Source: Anaerolineae bacterium
GTDB taxonomy: Bacteria; Chloroflexota; Anaerolineae; B4-G1; SLSP01
Assembly (NCBI GenBank): GCA_016927095.1
Contig: JAFGNI010000134.1
Location: 1-42,593, forward strand
Length of the DNA stretch: 42,593 nt
Direction: 5' to 3'
Shown: positions 1 through 8,273 of the stretch, one piece after another
Numbering within the stretch: position 1 is the stretch's first letter
Layout of the letters: every line of letters begins with the position of its first letter
Translations under genes and position numbers: made by a program
The notes under the pieces: generated by a model
Seen by the model: the letters and a program-made list of their open reading frames with translations, nothing else
Databases searched by the model: none
Told to the model about the DNA's origin: nothing

Positions 1-1884
1 AGCTACAGCTTTGCACTGGCGCTCGAGCACTACAGCCTGCAGCTCCAACAGCCGCAACCGCCCGGTTTCCCCGTCTATGTCGCCCTAGCAAGGATGCTCT
101 ATGCGCTGCGACCCGATCCGGTGTTGGCGCTCACGCTGCTGAGCGCGATCTGTGGCGCCGTGTCCGTCTGGCTGATCTACCAGCTTGGCCGGGTATGGGA
201 GCCCCGGAGCCGTTTCCCTGGCCTCTATGCCGCGCTGCTCTTCGCCGTCATCCCTGTCAGTTGGCTGACCAGCGACAAGGCCCTCAGCGATATGCCCGGC
301 CTTGCGGCGACGTTGCTCAGTCTGTTGCTCTGGGTGCGATGGCGGCAAGGGTGCCACCGCGAAGCGCCCTACGCCGCTGCCGTAGTCACGGGGCTGTCGT
401 TGGGAGTCCGGCCCCACAACATCCTCCCGGTGGTGCTATGCGCCGGCGCATATCTGGTCCAGGATATCGTGCATGGGCGCGCCCGACCTCTTCGCAGCAC
501 GCTGCTGCTCTGGCTGAGAGCGGGCGGCGCCGGGCTGGTGGGCGTCCTGGTGTGGTTGATCCCCACAGCAGCGATATCCGGTGGGTTTCGCACCTATCTG
601 GCGCTCGTCAGCGCCCATGCTGGCCACGTAGGGCGGGCCGACGCGCTGTTCGGTATGGGCGAACCCGTGGCCCGCGCTTTGTGGAGCCGGCTTATCGCCT
701 TTGCCGACACGGGCCTGATATCGCTCGCAGGCATGGGTCTCTATGGGCAGAAGATCGGGACAACCTGGCGCCACATCGCTTGGGGCCTCTTCGCTGTGCC
801 GGGGCTCCTCGGCGCCGGTTGGCGGCGCCGGCAGACACGCCGGCTGGCGGTCTGGTGGTCCGCCGTCGCGCTGCAAATCCTGGCCTTCGAGGCGCTGGAT
901 CGTCCCCGGCTTCTCTTGCCGCTCCTACCTCCCCTCGTGCTGCTGATCGCCGCCGGCTGGGCGCGCATCGCGCGCCCCCGGTGGCTGCGTGCCATCGTGC
1001 TCAGCGTGAGTTTCCTAGCCATCCTCCTGCAGACAGTGCCCTTGGTCACACAGTTATCGCAGGAACAGGCACCGCCGGCACAGGCCACCGCGTACATCGC
1101 CGCACACTATCCCGCCGGTCGGACATGGGTCGCGGCAGCCGGCTCTTTCCGCGCAGCGCAGGTCGCGCTGCCCAACTACCCGCTGATCTACCTCTATACC
1201 TTCGACCCGGGGGCTGTGGCGGACAGGTTAGCATCCGGGCCGACCTATGTCGCGATCCTGGATCGGGACCAATTCACCTCCGACGCCCTGGATGTTCTAC
1301 CGCGGGGCAACACGCTGGTGACGGTGGAGGACCGGCTCTTCAGCAGGGATCGGAACGTGCACACCCAACACGACCAGGTCCGCCTCCAGGTCCTAGCGCC
1401 CCCGGAGCTCGTGCCGCTGGAAGCCCTGCGGCTCCCAACGAATGGATGCGTGGACCTGGGAAGTGGGGAAGAGGGGCGCTATCTAGGGCCGGGGTGGTTC
1501 CGCCCGGAACAGGTGGGAGGCACGACGGCTCGTTGGGCTGGCGGCGAGCCCATCGCCGTGCTACGCATGCTCTTGGATCCGGTGCCCGGTCAGATACTGC
1601 GGTTCCGGGCTCTGGCCTATCCCCCAGAACAGGTGGTGACCGTCATCCTGGATGGACAAGGCCTGGGGACCTTCGCCCTGACCGAGACATGGACCGAGAC
1701 GGACGTGGCCCTACCCCGGGATCTCGCGGCTCAGGGGGAGGCCACCGTCGTGGAGTTGGCGCACCGCGCGATCCAGTCGCCTTACGCCACGACCGGCGGG
1801 ACAAGCTCCGACCGGCGTGAGCTGGCGGCGGCCTATGACTGGATCTGCGTCGGCCTGCCTCAGGAAACCTCACCGGAGGACTGA
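1..1884 (+). CDS. GT-C type membrane glycosyltransferase (ArnT/PMT-like), 5' end missing
   Basis: The reading frame is open from base 1, so the gene begins outside the window; the first internal ATG (94) is not the true start. The fragment starts with a stretch containing PQPPGFPVY, which resembles the H/Q-PPGYP segment after the first periplasmic loop of ArnT/PMT (GT39-like) glycosyltransferases. Many hydrophobic segments follow in the first 330 residues, then a soluble C-terminal region of about 250 residues. Members of this fold move a sugar from a lipid-phosphate donor on the outer face of the membrane. The catalytic Asp that normally sits in the first loop is upstream of the window, and the donor and acceptor cannot be told. 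The stop codon overlaps the 3' end of the convergent thiamine ABC ATPase gene by 25 bases. Family assignment is fairly sure; substrate is unknown. Confidence 0.72.
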   Translation, partial: SYSFALALEHYSLQLQQPQPPGFPVYVALARMLYALRPDPVLALTLLSAICGAVSVWLIYQLGRVWEPRSRFPGLYAALLFAVIPVSWLTSDKALSDMPGLAATLLSLLLWVRWRQGCHREAPYAAAVVTGLSLGVRPHNILPVVLCAGAYLVQDIVHGRARPLRSTLLLWLRAGGAGLVGVLVWLIPTAAISGGFRTYLALVSAHAGHVGRADALFGMGEPVARALWSRLIAFADTGLISLAGMGLYGQKIGTTWRHIAWGLFAVPGLLGAGWRRRQTRRLAVWWSAVALQILAFEALDRPRLLLPLLPPLVLLIAAGWARIARPRWLRAIVLSVSFLAILLQTVPLVTQLSQEQAPPAQATAYIAAHYPAGRTWVAAAGSFRAAQVALPNYPLIYLYTFDPGAVADRLASGPTYVAILDRDQFTSDALDVLPRGNTLVTVEDRLFSRDRNVHTQHDQVRLQVLAPPELVPLEALRLPTNGCVDLGSGEEGRYLGPGWFRPEQVGGTTARWAGGEPIAVLRMLLDPVPGQILRFRALAYPPEQVVTVILDGQGLGTFALTETWTETDVALPRDLAAQGEATVVELAHRAIQSPYATTGGTSSDRRELAAAYDWICVGLPQETSPED

Positions 1885-2990
1885 AACCACCGCAACGCCT
1901 CAGGCTTGATGTGCCCGCGCACGCGATCCCCTACCCGCGGCAGCTCTGCCCCCATATCGATCGCCAGGGATAGCGCAACACCTGTGCCGCCGGTGTCACC
2001 CACCGCATCCCCCTCAACGTGAAGACGCACCTTCGTGATACGGCCCTGGAAGATGGCGTGCGTCACGGTTGCGACAAAGGCATTGAGGGATGGGGACGCA
2101 TCGCCGGTGGTGTTGTTGGCATCCGGCGTGATCTCAATACCCCACGGCAGCACGAGAATCGTCCCGGTGTCGCCAGATTGAGCGCTTGAGGAGGCACCAG
2201 AACCCGCGGGCGCAAGCGCCAGCCGTCCCAACGGGGAGCTCACCAGGTCTTCATCCAGCCGGGTCGCGGCGAACAGGTTGGTGAGGCCCAGAAATCGCGC
2301 GACCCATGGCGTCAGCGGGTTCTGGTAGATCTGTTGCGGCGTGCCCACCTGCACGATCTGCGTCGCGTGCAGAACCGCGACCCGATCCGCCAACGAGAAG
2401 GCCTCTGTCTGGTCGTGCGTGACGGCGATCGCGGTGACGCCGACCTCTCGTAAAATCTCCCCCAGATCCTCCAGCAATCGCTCGCGCAACGTGCGGTCGA
2501 GGGAGCCCAGAGGCTCGTCCAGCAGAAGCAGCTCGGGCGCCGGGGCTAGACTGCGAGCCAGTGCCACCCGTTGCCGCTCGCCTCCCGAGAGCTGCGCCAC
2601 ACTGCGGTCGTCGAAGCCGGAGAGACCCACCAGCCCAAGCATCTCCTGAACGCGCGCATGGATCTTGGGGCGGGGCCGGTGCTGCATCCGCAGGCCAAAG
2701 GCCACGTTCTCCGCAACCGTGCGGTGCGGGAAGAGCGCATATTCCTGAAACATCAGGACGATACCGCGCTTGTGAGCCGGCATATGCGCGACATCCCGGC
2801 CCCGCAGCAACACGCGTCCACCTTCGGCTGACTCCAGGCCGGCGATGATCCGCAGCAGCGTCGTCTTGCCACTGCCCGAGGGACCCAGTAGGCTGACAAT
2901 CTCCCCGCGCTCAATGGAGAGCGAGAGATCGCTCAGCAGGGGAGCTGCCTCGTAGGTTTTGTAGATGTGTTCGATCTCAAGATATGCCAT
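1860..2990 (-). CDS. thiQ: ABC transporter ATP-binding protein, ThiQ-like, with C-terminal extension
   Basis: This is the ATPase of a binding-protein-dependent importer, last gene of a thiB-thiP-thiQ order. Counted from the start at 2990, Walker A GPSGSGKT is at residues 36-43, the Q-loop Gln at 82, signature LSGGE at 134-138, Walker B LLLLDEP at 154-160 and the switch His at 192. I chose the ATG at 2990 because the encoded MAYLEIEHIYKTY is the usual start of this family and lies 13 bases after the permease stop; a longer frame to 3041 would run into thiP. At 376 residues it is longer than enterobacterial ThiQ (about 230). The extra C-terminal 140 residues look like the TOBE-type regulatory domain of PotA/FbpC-type ATPases. 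The substrate assignment rests on ThiB and the upstream TPP riboswitch, not on the ATPase itself; iron is the main alternative. Confidence 0.82.
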   Translation of the reverse strand: MAYLEIEHIYKTYEAAPLLSDLSLSIERGEIVSLLGPSGSGKTTLLRIIAGLESAEGGRVLLRGRDVAHMPAHKRGIVLMFQEYALFPHRTVAENVAFGLRMQHRPRPKIHARVQEMLGLVGLSGFDDRSVAQLSGGERQRVALARSLAPAPELLLLDEPLGSLDRTLRERLLEDLGEILREVGVTAIAVTHDQTEAFSLADRVAVLHATQIVQVGTPQQIYQNPLTPWVARFLGLTNLFAATRLDEDLVSSPLGRLALAPAGSGASSSAQSGDTGTILVLPWGIEITPDANNTTGDASPSLNAFVATVTHAIFQGRITKVRLHVEGDAVGDTGGTGVALSLAIDMGAELPRVGDRVRGHIKPEALRWFQSSGEVS

Positions 2991-3003
2991 GGGGATCTGG
3001 GCC

Positions 3004-4683
3004 TCAGAAAGCTTGGACCCCGGGCGGGCGAAGACGCTCAATGGCGACGAATCCAGTCACACAGACCGTCATCAGAATCGTTGACATCGCTAAAGCTTGC
3101 CCATAGTTCATAGCACCCGGTCGGGAGAGGAATCGATAGATGGCGATGGGAATCGTCGGCAGCTCGGGGCGAGCGATCATCGATGTGGCGCCAAACTCGC
3201 CCATCGAGATCGTGAAGGCGAAGACCGCACCGACAGCCAGGGCGCGCCAGGCAATAGGCAAGTCCACCTCCCCGACAACACGCAGGGGTGGCGCGCCCAG
3301 GAGCGCAGCGGCCTCACGGAGGTCTGGGCGGATGGACTGGAGGGCGGGCAGGACACTCCGGATAACAAAGGGAAGCGCGACCAGAGTGTGGGCCAGCACG
3401 ATCAGGAGCACCGTGCCCCGGAGATCCAGGGGAGGCCGGTCCATCGCCAGCAGATACCCAAAGCCCAACGTGACGGCAGAGGTGCCCAGCGGCAACATAA
3501 AGAGCGCATCCACAAACCAACCGTGACGCTGACGGAGAAGTGCCAACGACGTCAACAGCCCCAACGCCAGCGCAAGGCCCGTGGTCATCACCGCGACCCT
3601 CAAGGAATTACCCACGGCGGCTAGCGGGGGCACGTAGAAGACGCCATGACGCGGGTTCTGGAAGAGCGCGGCGTAGTACTGGAGACCCGAACCCAGAGAG
3701 CGCACCAGCAGCGTGGCAAGAGGAAGTGCTAACAGCCCCAGCATCAGCATCAGATTGCCGACCAAGAAAGCAACCTCCAGCGGCTTCTCCACGCGACGCT
3801 GCGTCACCCACTGGGGCTTGAGTTCCAGAGGACGCGTCACCCGCTTCTGCAGTCTCGTGTAGACCAGCATCAGTGTCAAGGTGAAGAGGATCTGCACCAG
3901 TGAGAGCGCAGCAGCCAGCGGCAGGTTGGCGAAGTTGATCGTCTGACGGTAGATCTCGACCTCAAGGGTCGCGAACTGGGAGCCACCCAGGATGAGCACC
4001 ACGCCGAAGCTGGTGAAGCAGAAGATGAAGACCAGAATGCCCGCTGTGATCACCACGGGCCGCAGCAGCGGCAAGGTCACCTCCAGAAAGACACGCCACG
4101 GAGACGCCCCCAGCGTGCGGGCAGCCTGCTCCAGGTAGGGGTCAAGGGTGGACCAGAACCCTCTCACCATCCGCACGACCACAGCGTAGTTGTAGAAGAC
4201 GTGCGCGATCAGGACAGCCACCAACGTATAGCGGAGATCAAGCCCGAACCATCGCGCCAGCAGAGAGCTGGGCCCGAAGATGGTGTTGAAAGCCGCGGCG
4301 ACGACAACCGTCGGCAGCACAAAGGGCACCGTCACCAGCGCCTGAAGCAGCTGCTTGCAGGGGAATTGGTAGCGGGCAAAGATATAGGCACCGGGGATGC
4401 CCAGCAGCAGTGTCAGCACGGTGGAGAGCAGCGCCTGCCCCAAGGTGAATCCGATCACCCGCCCCATGCCGGGCGAGAGCAACCGCCGGATCAGGGTCCC
4501 GAGCGCCAGATGGGCCTGTCCCTGCAGGCTCACCTTCGCGATCTCAAACAAAGGGTAGAAGTAGAAGATGAGCAAAAAGACGGAGGGGACGACAAGAAGG
4601 GCAATGATCGCCCATCGGCCACGCCGCTGGCCATCCGCCGCCGCACGCCGCCCCCTTACCGCCCCACCGCCCGGCAGGATCAA
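3004..4683 (-). CDS. thiP: Thiamine ABC transporter permease, fused two-domain type
   Basis: This is an inner-membrane permease of 559 residues with two tandem binding-protein-dependent transport domains of about six helices each, as in ThiP and FbpB. The EAA-type loop that contacts the ATPase appears twice: around LEQAARTLGASPWR in the first half and LREAAALLGAPPLR in the second. The N-terminus has a basic Arg-rich cytosolic stretch before the first helix. The start at 4683 is TTG, 6 bases after the thiB stop and preceded by a GAGG element about 9 bases upstream; no better start is available before the first helix. It sits between the binding protein and the ATPase and almost certainly shares their transcript. 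Homologues of this shape also carry ferric iron, so thiamine specificity is inferred from the neighbours. Confidence 0.85.
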   Translation of the reverse strand: MILPGGGAVRGRRAAADGQRRGRWAIIALLVVPSVFLLIFYFYPLFEIAKVSLQGQAHLALGTLIRRLLSPGMGRVIGFTLGQALLSTVLTLLLGIPGAYIFARYQFPCKQLLQALVTVPFVLPTVVVAAAFNTIFGPSSLLARWFGLDLRYTLVAVLIAHVFYNYAVVVRMVRGFWSTLDPYLEQAARTLGASPWRVFLEVTLPLLRPVVITAGILVFIFCFTSFGVVLILGGSQFATLEVEIYRQTINFANLPLAAALSLVQILFTLTLMLVYTRLQKRVTRPLELKPQWVTQRRVEKPLEVAFLVGNLMLMLGLLALPLATLLVRSLGSGLQYYAALFQNPRHGVFYVPPLAAVGNSLRVAVMTTGLALALGLLTSLALLRQRHGWFVDALFMLPLGTSAVTLGFGYLLAMDRPPLDLRGTVLLIVLAHTLVALPFVIRSVLPALQSIRPDLREAAALLGAPPLRVVGEVDLPIAWRALAVGAVFAFTISMGEFGATSMIARPELPTIPIAIYRFLSRPGAMNYGQALAMSTILMTVCVTGFVAIERLRPPGVQAF

Positions 4684-4689
4684 CGCAGA

Positions 4690-5763
4690 CTACCTCAGCA
4701 CCACATCCGTCCACGCCTGAACCCACGCCTCGCGATTCTGCTCAATGGCACTTGGCGCCATGGTGGCAGGCGCCTCTGCTCTGATGGCGTGCTCGACGAA
4801 GACTTCAGGCAGCGCGACCGCCTCATTGACGGGGAAGACAAACATATGCAGCGGGATATCTCGCTGGAAGGTGTCACTCAGGACGTAATCCACGAAGGCC
4901 TCGGCAAGGTCACGGTTCTGACCATTGCGCAGGATGCCCACGAACTCGATCTGCCGGAAGCAGGTACCCGGTGCCACCACCGACCCGGTCGGCGGGGTCT
5001 CCAGTGGCTCCTCGCTGAAGACCACCTCAGCTGCAGGGCTCGTGGCGTAGCTCACCACGATGGGCCGGGTACCGATTCTGAACTCCCCGTAGTACGCATT
5101 GTCCCAGCTATCGACGACAAGCACGTCGTTGTCTCTAAGCTGCTGCCAGTAGTCCAGATAGCCGTCCTCGCCGAAGACAGAAATCGTCGTCAGCAGAAAG
5201 GCTAGCCCTGGGGACGAGGACGCTGGATTCTCGACCACCAAGAGGCCTTCGTAGGCCGGATCGGCCAGGTCTTCCAACGTCTCGGGGACGGCCGAACCAC
5301 CCTCGGCGAAGAAAGCCCGGTCGTAGTTGAGACAGACATCGCCGTAGTCAACCGGCGTGACCCGGTGTTGTTCGTCGAGGATGTAGGCCTCGGACACCAC
5401 ACCAAGGTTGCCGGATTCGTAGGGCTCAAAGATGTCGCCCTCAAGCGCGCGGCTGAGGAAGGTGTTGTCCACCCCATAGAGCACGTCGGCCTGGGGATTG
5501 TCCTTGCTCAGAATCGCCTGGCTGATCATCTGCCCTGTGTCGCCGGCATCCAGGAATTGCAGCGTGGCGTTATGCTCGGCCTCAAAGCCTGCAATCGTCT
5601 CCTCACCAATATCGAAACTGCTGTAGGTCATGACGCGCAGTACGCGCGGCGCCGCAGCCGTCTCGGTTGGTGTAGGCGCATCCGTGGGCGCGGTTGGCTC
5701 CGTGCCCGTAGCACACGCCGTGAGCAACAGCAACAACACGCAGCTAACAAACCAACGTTTCAT
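4690..5763 (-). CDS. thiB: Thiamine-binding lipoprotein of ABC importer
   Basis: This is the extracytoplasmic solute-binding protein of the importer. The N-terminus is a short basic stretch, a hydrophobic core and lipobox LTAC, followed by a Thr/Pro/Ala-rich linker, so it is a lipid-anchored binding protein. The body begins with LRVMTYSSFDIGEE and continues with QADVLYGVDNTFLSRAL, VDYGDVCLNYD and the late SWDNAYYGEF segment, all typical of the ThiB family. I chose the ATG at 5763. The adjacent upstream ATG at 5766 is only about 4 bases from GGAGG, while 5763 has a normal 6-7 base spacing. The mature chain of about 340 residues is the usual length. Its place behind a TPP riboswitch and thiamine pyrophosphokinase supports thiamine or a phosphate ester as ligand. 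Confidence 0.88.
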   Translation of the reverse strand: MKRWFVSCVLLLLLTACATGTEPTAPTDAPTPTETAAAPRVLRVMTYSSFDIGEETIAGFEAEHNATLQFLDAGDTGQMISQAILSKDNPQADVLYGVDNTFLSRALEGDIFEPYESGNLGVVSEAYILDEQHRVTPVDYGDVCLNYDRAFFAEGGSAVPETLEDLADPAYEGLLVVENPASSSPGLAFLLTTISVFGEDGYLDYWQQLRDNDVLVVDSWDNAYYGEFRIGTRPIVVSYATSPAAEVVFSEEPLETPPTGSVVAPGTCFRQIEFVGILRNGQNRDLAEAFVDYVLSDTFQRDIPLHMFVFPVNEAVALPEVFVEHAIRAEAPATMAPSAIEQNREAWVQAWTDVVLR

Positions 5764-5840
5764 CATCCACCTCCATAAGCCAAGCTTCTCGCACATGGAG
5801 ATAGCCCGGCACTAGACCGGCAGTCGCCAGCCAGAAGCAG

Positions 5841-5869
5841 GCTATACGCGGCACCTCAAGGTGCGTCAA
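5841..5869 (-). promoter_or_regulatory. Possible internal promoter for thiB
   Basis: On the minus strand TTGACG (5869-5864) is followed after 17 bases by TATAGC (5846-5841), about 80 bases upstream of the thiB start and overlapping the stop codon of the upstream thiN gene. It could give importer expression that bypasses the TPP riboswitch. Seen as a motif only; no transcript evidence. Confidence 0.4.
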
Positions 5870-6515
5870 AGACTTGCCCGTGAAAACACCAGAGCATCCC
5901 TGAACCGAGCTCTATCGCAGCAGTGTCGGACACCAGTCGATTGCTCACGCCTCGGGCCGGACCGAAGGCCAGCGTCTCCTCAGCCAGGGGGAATTGCAGG
6001 CCTTCTGTGGTCACATCTTCGGCCGGGCCCCCCAGCGGGATCAGAGAGAGTCGATCGCCGGCTGTGCCACGCACTGTCAGCCGTTCACCCCCCCGGATCA
6101 CGCGCACTGTCCACGCCCCATCAACCATCCACACTGGGTGGCCCGCCAAGTCAGGGAGCGCCAGGAGGAGCAGGTTCGCCAGCGCCTGATCGGGCCGGCC
6201 ACCAAAAACCCCCAGAATCACGATCTCGTCAACGTTGGGCTGGGCAGCAGCCCAGATCAGGGCCAGTTCGAGGTCGGTCTCGTCTTTGGCAACGGGCGAC
6301 CTGTGAAACTCAGTACCCCCACCTTGAAGCTCGGCCTGTAACGCCGCCGAGATAGAATCCAGATCACCGATCACATGATCCAAGGTCAGTCCCGCAGCGC
6401 GTGCGTGCACAGCACCACCATCTGCAGAGATCAGCAGGCTATCGGGCGCGGCCCACCGGTCGGCTTCCGCAGCCGGATCATCCATCACGCCGTTGGCAAA
6501 CACGACAATGCGCAT
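5856..6515 (-). CDS. thiN: Thiamine pyrophosphokinase
   Basis: This enzyme transfers pyrophosphate from ATP to thiamine, giving the cofactor TPP. Counted from the start at 6515, ADGG is at residues 31-34, the family signature GDLDS at 50-54 and KDETDLELAL at 77-86, the set of acidic residues that bind magnesium and ATP. The C-terminal 100 residues form the small thiamin-binding beta domain. The start is the ATG at 6515, giving MRIVVFANG and 219 residues, with a good AAAGGTGA ribosome site. The frame stays open up to 6647, but that part lies in the riboswitch and terminator. It is the first gene after a TPP riboswitch and is followed by the thiBPQ importer, so the locus couples uptake of thiamine to its activation. 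Confidence 0.92.
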   Translation of the reverse strand: MRIVVFANGVMDDPAAEADRWAAPDSLLISADGGAVHARAAGLTLDHVIGDLDSISAALQAELQGGGTEFHRSPVAKDETDLELALIWAAAQPNVDEIVILGVFGGRPDQALANLLLLALPDLAGHPVWMVDGAWTVRVIRGGERLTVRGTAGDRLSLIPLGGPAEDVTTEGLQFPLAEETLAFGPARGVSNRLVSDTAAIELGSGMLWCFHGQVFDAP

Positions 6516-6545
6516 CTGATCACCTTTGCATGCCAAGAAAACGAA

Positions 6546-6578
6546 ATCCCCGCGAGCCAATGGAGGCTGGGCGGGGAT
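6546..6578 (-). terminator. Intrinsic terminator of the TPP riboswitch expression platform
   Basis: On the minus-strand RNA an 8-bp perfect stem (6578-6571 with 6553-6546, AUCCCCGC/GCGGGGAU) encloses a second 4-bp stem (AGCC/GGCU). The U-rich run UUCGUUUUCUU follows. It lies between the aptamer and the thiN start. The aptamer 3' end (6604-6596, GCGGAGGGA) can pair with the UCCCCGC of the terminator 5' arm, which would be the antiterminated state. Termination on TPP binding is inferred. Confidence 0.8.
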
Positions 6579-6593
6579 CGATATCACCTGTGC

Positions 6594-6677
6594 GCTCCCT
6601 CCGCTGGCATGATCCAGATCAGGTTTTAGGGTCGGTGCCACAAGCACCCTCTCAGCCCGAACGCGGGCTCCCCTGGC
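6594..6677 (-). ncRNA. TPP riboswitch (THI element)
   Basis: On the minus strand the RNA carries the conserved THI-element blocks in order: GGGGAGCCC, a P3 hairpin (AGCCCG-CGUU-CGGGCU) running into GGCUGAGAG, an optional GC hairpin, ACCCU, then ACCUGAUCUGGAUCAUGCCAG and the closing GCGGAGGGA. These blocks match the thiamin pyrophosphate aptamer. Downstream come an intrinsic terminator and thiN-thiB-thiP-thiQ, so high TPP should stop transcription of the salvage genes. Confidence 0.95.
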
Positions 6678-6691
6678 TATTTGCCGACTCT

Positions 6692-6731
6692 ACCTGCAGT
6701 CACCTGCATACTACCTGCATACAAGTGCAGG
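6692..6731. repeat. Three phased ACCTGCA repeats with one inverted half
   Basis: ACCTGCA occurs at 6692-6698, 6702-6708 and 6713-6719, spaced 10 and 11 bases, close to one helical turn. TGCAGG at 6726-6731 is an inverted partial copy. The cluster lies between the thiN promoter and the aptamer, so it could be a protein-binding site or part of the leader RNA. No function is known to me. Confidence 0.55.
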
Positions 6732-6756
6732 CTATCTCTGTCAAAGACCTAATTAA

Positions 6757-6784
6757 AGTATAGCAGCGTTTGGCTTTTTGTAAA
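6757..6784 (-). promoter_or_regulatory. Sigma-70 type promoter of the thiN-thiBPQ operon
   Basis: Minus-strand TTTACA (6784-6779), 16-base spacer, TATACT (6762-6757) with an upstream TGC extended -10. A second -35-like TTGACA lies at 6744-6739 without a good -10. The predicted start near 6750 gives a leader of about 70 bases before the aptamer. Confidence 0.6.
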
Positions 6785-6814
6785 GCACTCGCTTCTTTAT
6801 GCCTATGAACCAGG

Positions 6815-6820
6815 TATAAT
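6815..6820 (+). promoter_or_regulatory. lysC: -10 box of the lysC promoter
   Basis: A perfect TATAAT lies 35 bases before the lysC ATG. The -35 region (around 6792-6798, CTTCTTT) is poor. The leader would be under 30 bases, too short for a lysine riboswitch or a leader peptide. Confidence 0.55.
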
Positions 6821-6854
6821 AGCGCCTTAAGCTGGCCAAGGAGGAGCGGGACGC

Positions 6855-8273
6855 ATGACAAGCACCATTGTGATGAAGTTCGGGGGGACTTCTGTCGGCA
6901 ATGCGGAGGCCATCGCCCAGGCGGCGAGCCTCGTCCGCCAGGAAGCCGAGAACTGGGAACGCGTCGTCGTGGTGGTCTCGGCCATGCGTGGCGTGACCGA
7001 CGCGCTGATTGAGGGCGCGCGCACGGCAGAGCAAGGTGATCCCGAGACCTATCGCGGCATCGTGTCGGACCTCAGAGTCCGTCACACGCTGGTGGTCGCG
7101 GCGCTGATCTCAGACGCCGAGGTGAGGACGTCGCTGCTCAGGACAGTCGATGCCTATCTAGACGAGTATGCGACCTTCTGTCACAGCGTCCACGTGCTCG
7201 GCGAAGTCACGCCGCGCGCCATGGACACGATCAGCTCTATGGGCGAGCGCGTGAATGCCCGCGTCGTTGCGGCCCACTTGCGAGAGCAGGGAGTGGCAGC
7301 CGAGGCCGTCGATGCGACGGACCTGATCGTCACCGACGACCGATTCCAGCAGGCCGTGCCGCAGATGGCCGAGACGAGGGTGCAGGTACAGAAGAACCTT
7401 GTGCCGTTGCTGGAGGAGGGCATCATCCCCGTCGTGACAGGCTTTATGGGCGCCACCAGGACCGGTATCACCACCACCCTGGGACGCGGCGGCAGCGACT
7501 ACAGCGCCTCCGTTCTTGGCGCCGCGTTGGATGCAGACGAGGTCTGGACGTGGACCGATGTCGACGGCGTACTCACAGCCGACCCGCGCATTGTCGCGGA
7601 TGCCCATATCATCCCAGAGCTGTCGTACAGTGAGGTGAGCGAGCTCGCCTACTTCGGTGCTAAGGTCCTCCACCCCAAGACGATCCGTCCCGTCGTCGAG
7701 AGCAACATCCCCCTCTGGGTCAAGAACACCTTCAATCCCACATGTCCTGGAACGCGTATCATCGCCGAACCCAATGGCACACCGGGTATGGTCAAGGCCG
7801 TGACGGCGATCCAGGGACTGAGTATGGTGACCGTGGAAGGACGGGGCATGATGGGCGTGCCGGGTATTGCCGCACGCACCTTCTCTGCCGTGGCCAGCCA
7901 GGGGGCAAGCGTGCTGATGATCTCGCAGGCGTCCTCCGAGCAATCGATCTGCTTCGTCATCCCGTCACCGGATGTGCCGGCGGTGATCACCGCCATCGAG
8001 GAGGCATTGGCGCTGGAGCTGAGCCGGCGCGATATCGAGCGCGTCTGGGCCCTTGACGACGTGGTCATCGTCTCCGCCGTGGGTGCCGGCTTGCGGGGCA
8101 CGCCGGGTGTTGCCGCGAAGCTCTTCAGCGCGCTGTCTGCCAAAGAGATCAACATCATTGCCATCGCGCAGGGATCCTCGGAGTGCAGCATCTCCCTGGT
8201 CGTGGACAGCACACAGGCTACGCCCGCGGTCACGCAGATCCACAGGGAGGTTATCAACCATGTCGCCGCGTAG
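6855..8273 (+). CDS. lysC: Aspartate kinase
   Basis: This enzyme phosphorylates aspartate, the first committed step to lysine, threonine, methionine and diaminopimelate. The N-terminal kinase domain opens with MKFGGTSVGNA (Lys8 and the glycine loop) and later has TLGRGGSDYSA, the aspartate-binding signature. The last 150 residues hold two ACT domains, starting at the repeated segments VEGRGMMGVPG and VSAVGAGLRGTPG, which normally bind the feedback inhibitor. At 472 residues it is a monofunctional kinase without a fused homoserine dehydrogenase. The ATG at 6855 is preceded by AAGGAGG. The 3' end overlaps asd by 14 bases, so the two are translationally coupled. The inhibitor specificity cannot be read from the sequence. 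Confidence 0.95.
   Translation: MTSTIVMKFGGTSVGNAEAIAQAASLVRQEAENWERVVVVVSAMRGVTDALIEGARTAEQGDPETYRGIVSDLRVRHTLVVAALISDAEVRTSLLRTVDAYLDEYATFCHSVHVLGEVTPRAMDTISSMGERVNARVVAAHLREQGVAAEAVDATDLIVTDDRFQQAVPQMAETRVQVQKNLVPLLEEGIIPVVTGFMGATRTGITTTLGRGGSDYSASVLGAALDADEVWTWTDVDGVLTADPRIVADAHIIPELSYSEVSELAYFGAKVLHPKTIRPVVESNIPLWVKNTFNPTCPGTRIIAEPNGTPGMVKAVTAIQGLSMVTVEGRGMMGVPGIAARTFSAVASQGASVLMISQASSEQSICFVIPSPDVPAVITAIEEALALELSRRDIERVWALDDVVIVSAVGAGLRGTPGVAAKLFSALSAKEINIIAIAQGSSECSISLVVDSTQATPAVTQIHREVINHVAA

Noticed and set aside
195..1820. Long open frame on the plus strand in another phase of the glycosyltransferase gene
   Set aside because: Product is Arg/Pro/Ala-rich with no domain; it is a GC-driven shadow of the real membrane protein frame.
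4201..5205. 334-codon plus-strand frame opposite thiP and thiB
   Set aside because: It overlaps two clear minus-strand genes and encodes a composition without motifs.
6516..6647. N-terminal extension of thiN to 6647
   Set aside because: The added codons fall in the terminator and TPP aptamer; the ATG at 6515 has a good ribosome site and begins the conserved domain.
6676..6854. Lysine riboswitch ahead of lysC
   Set aside because: The lysC leader after the TATAAT is under 30 bases, and no L-box pattern is present.
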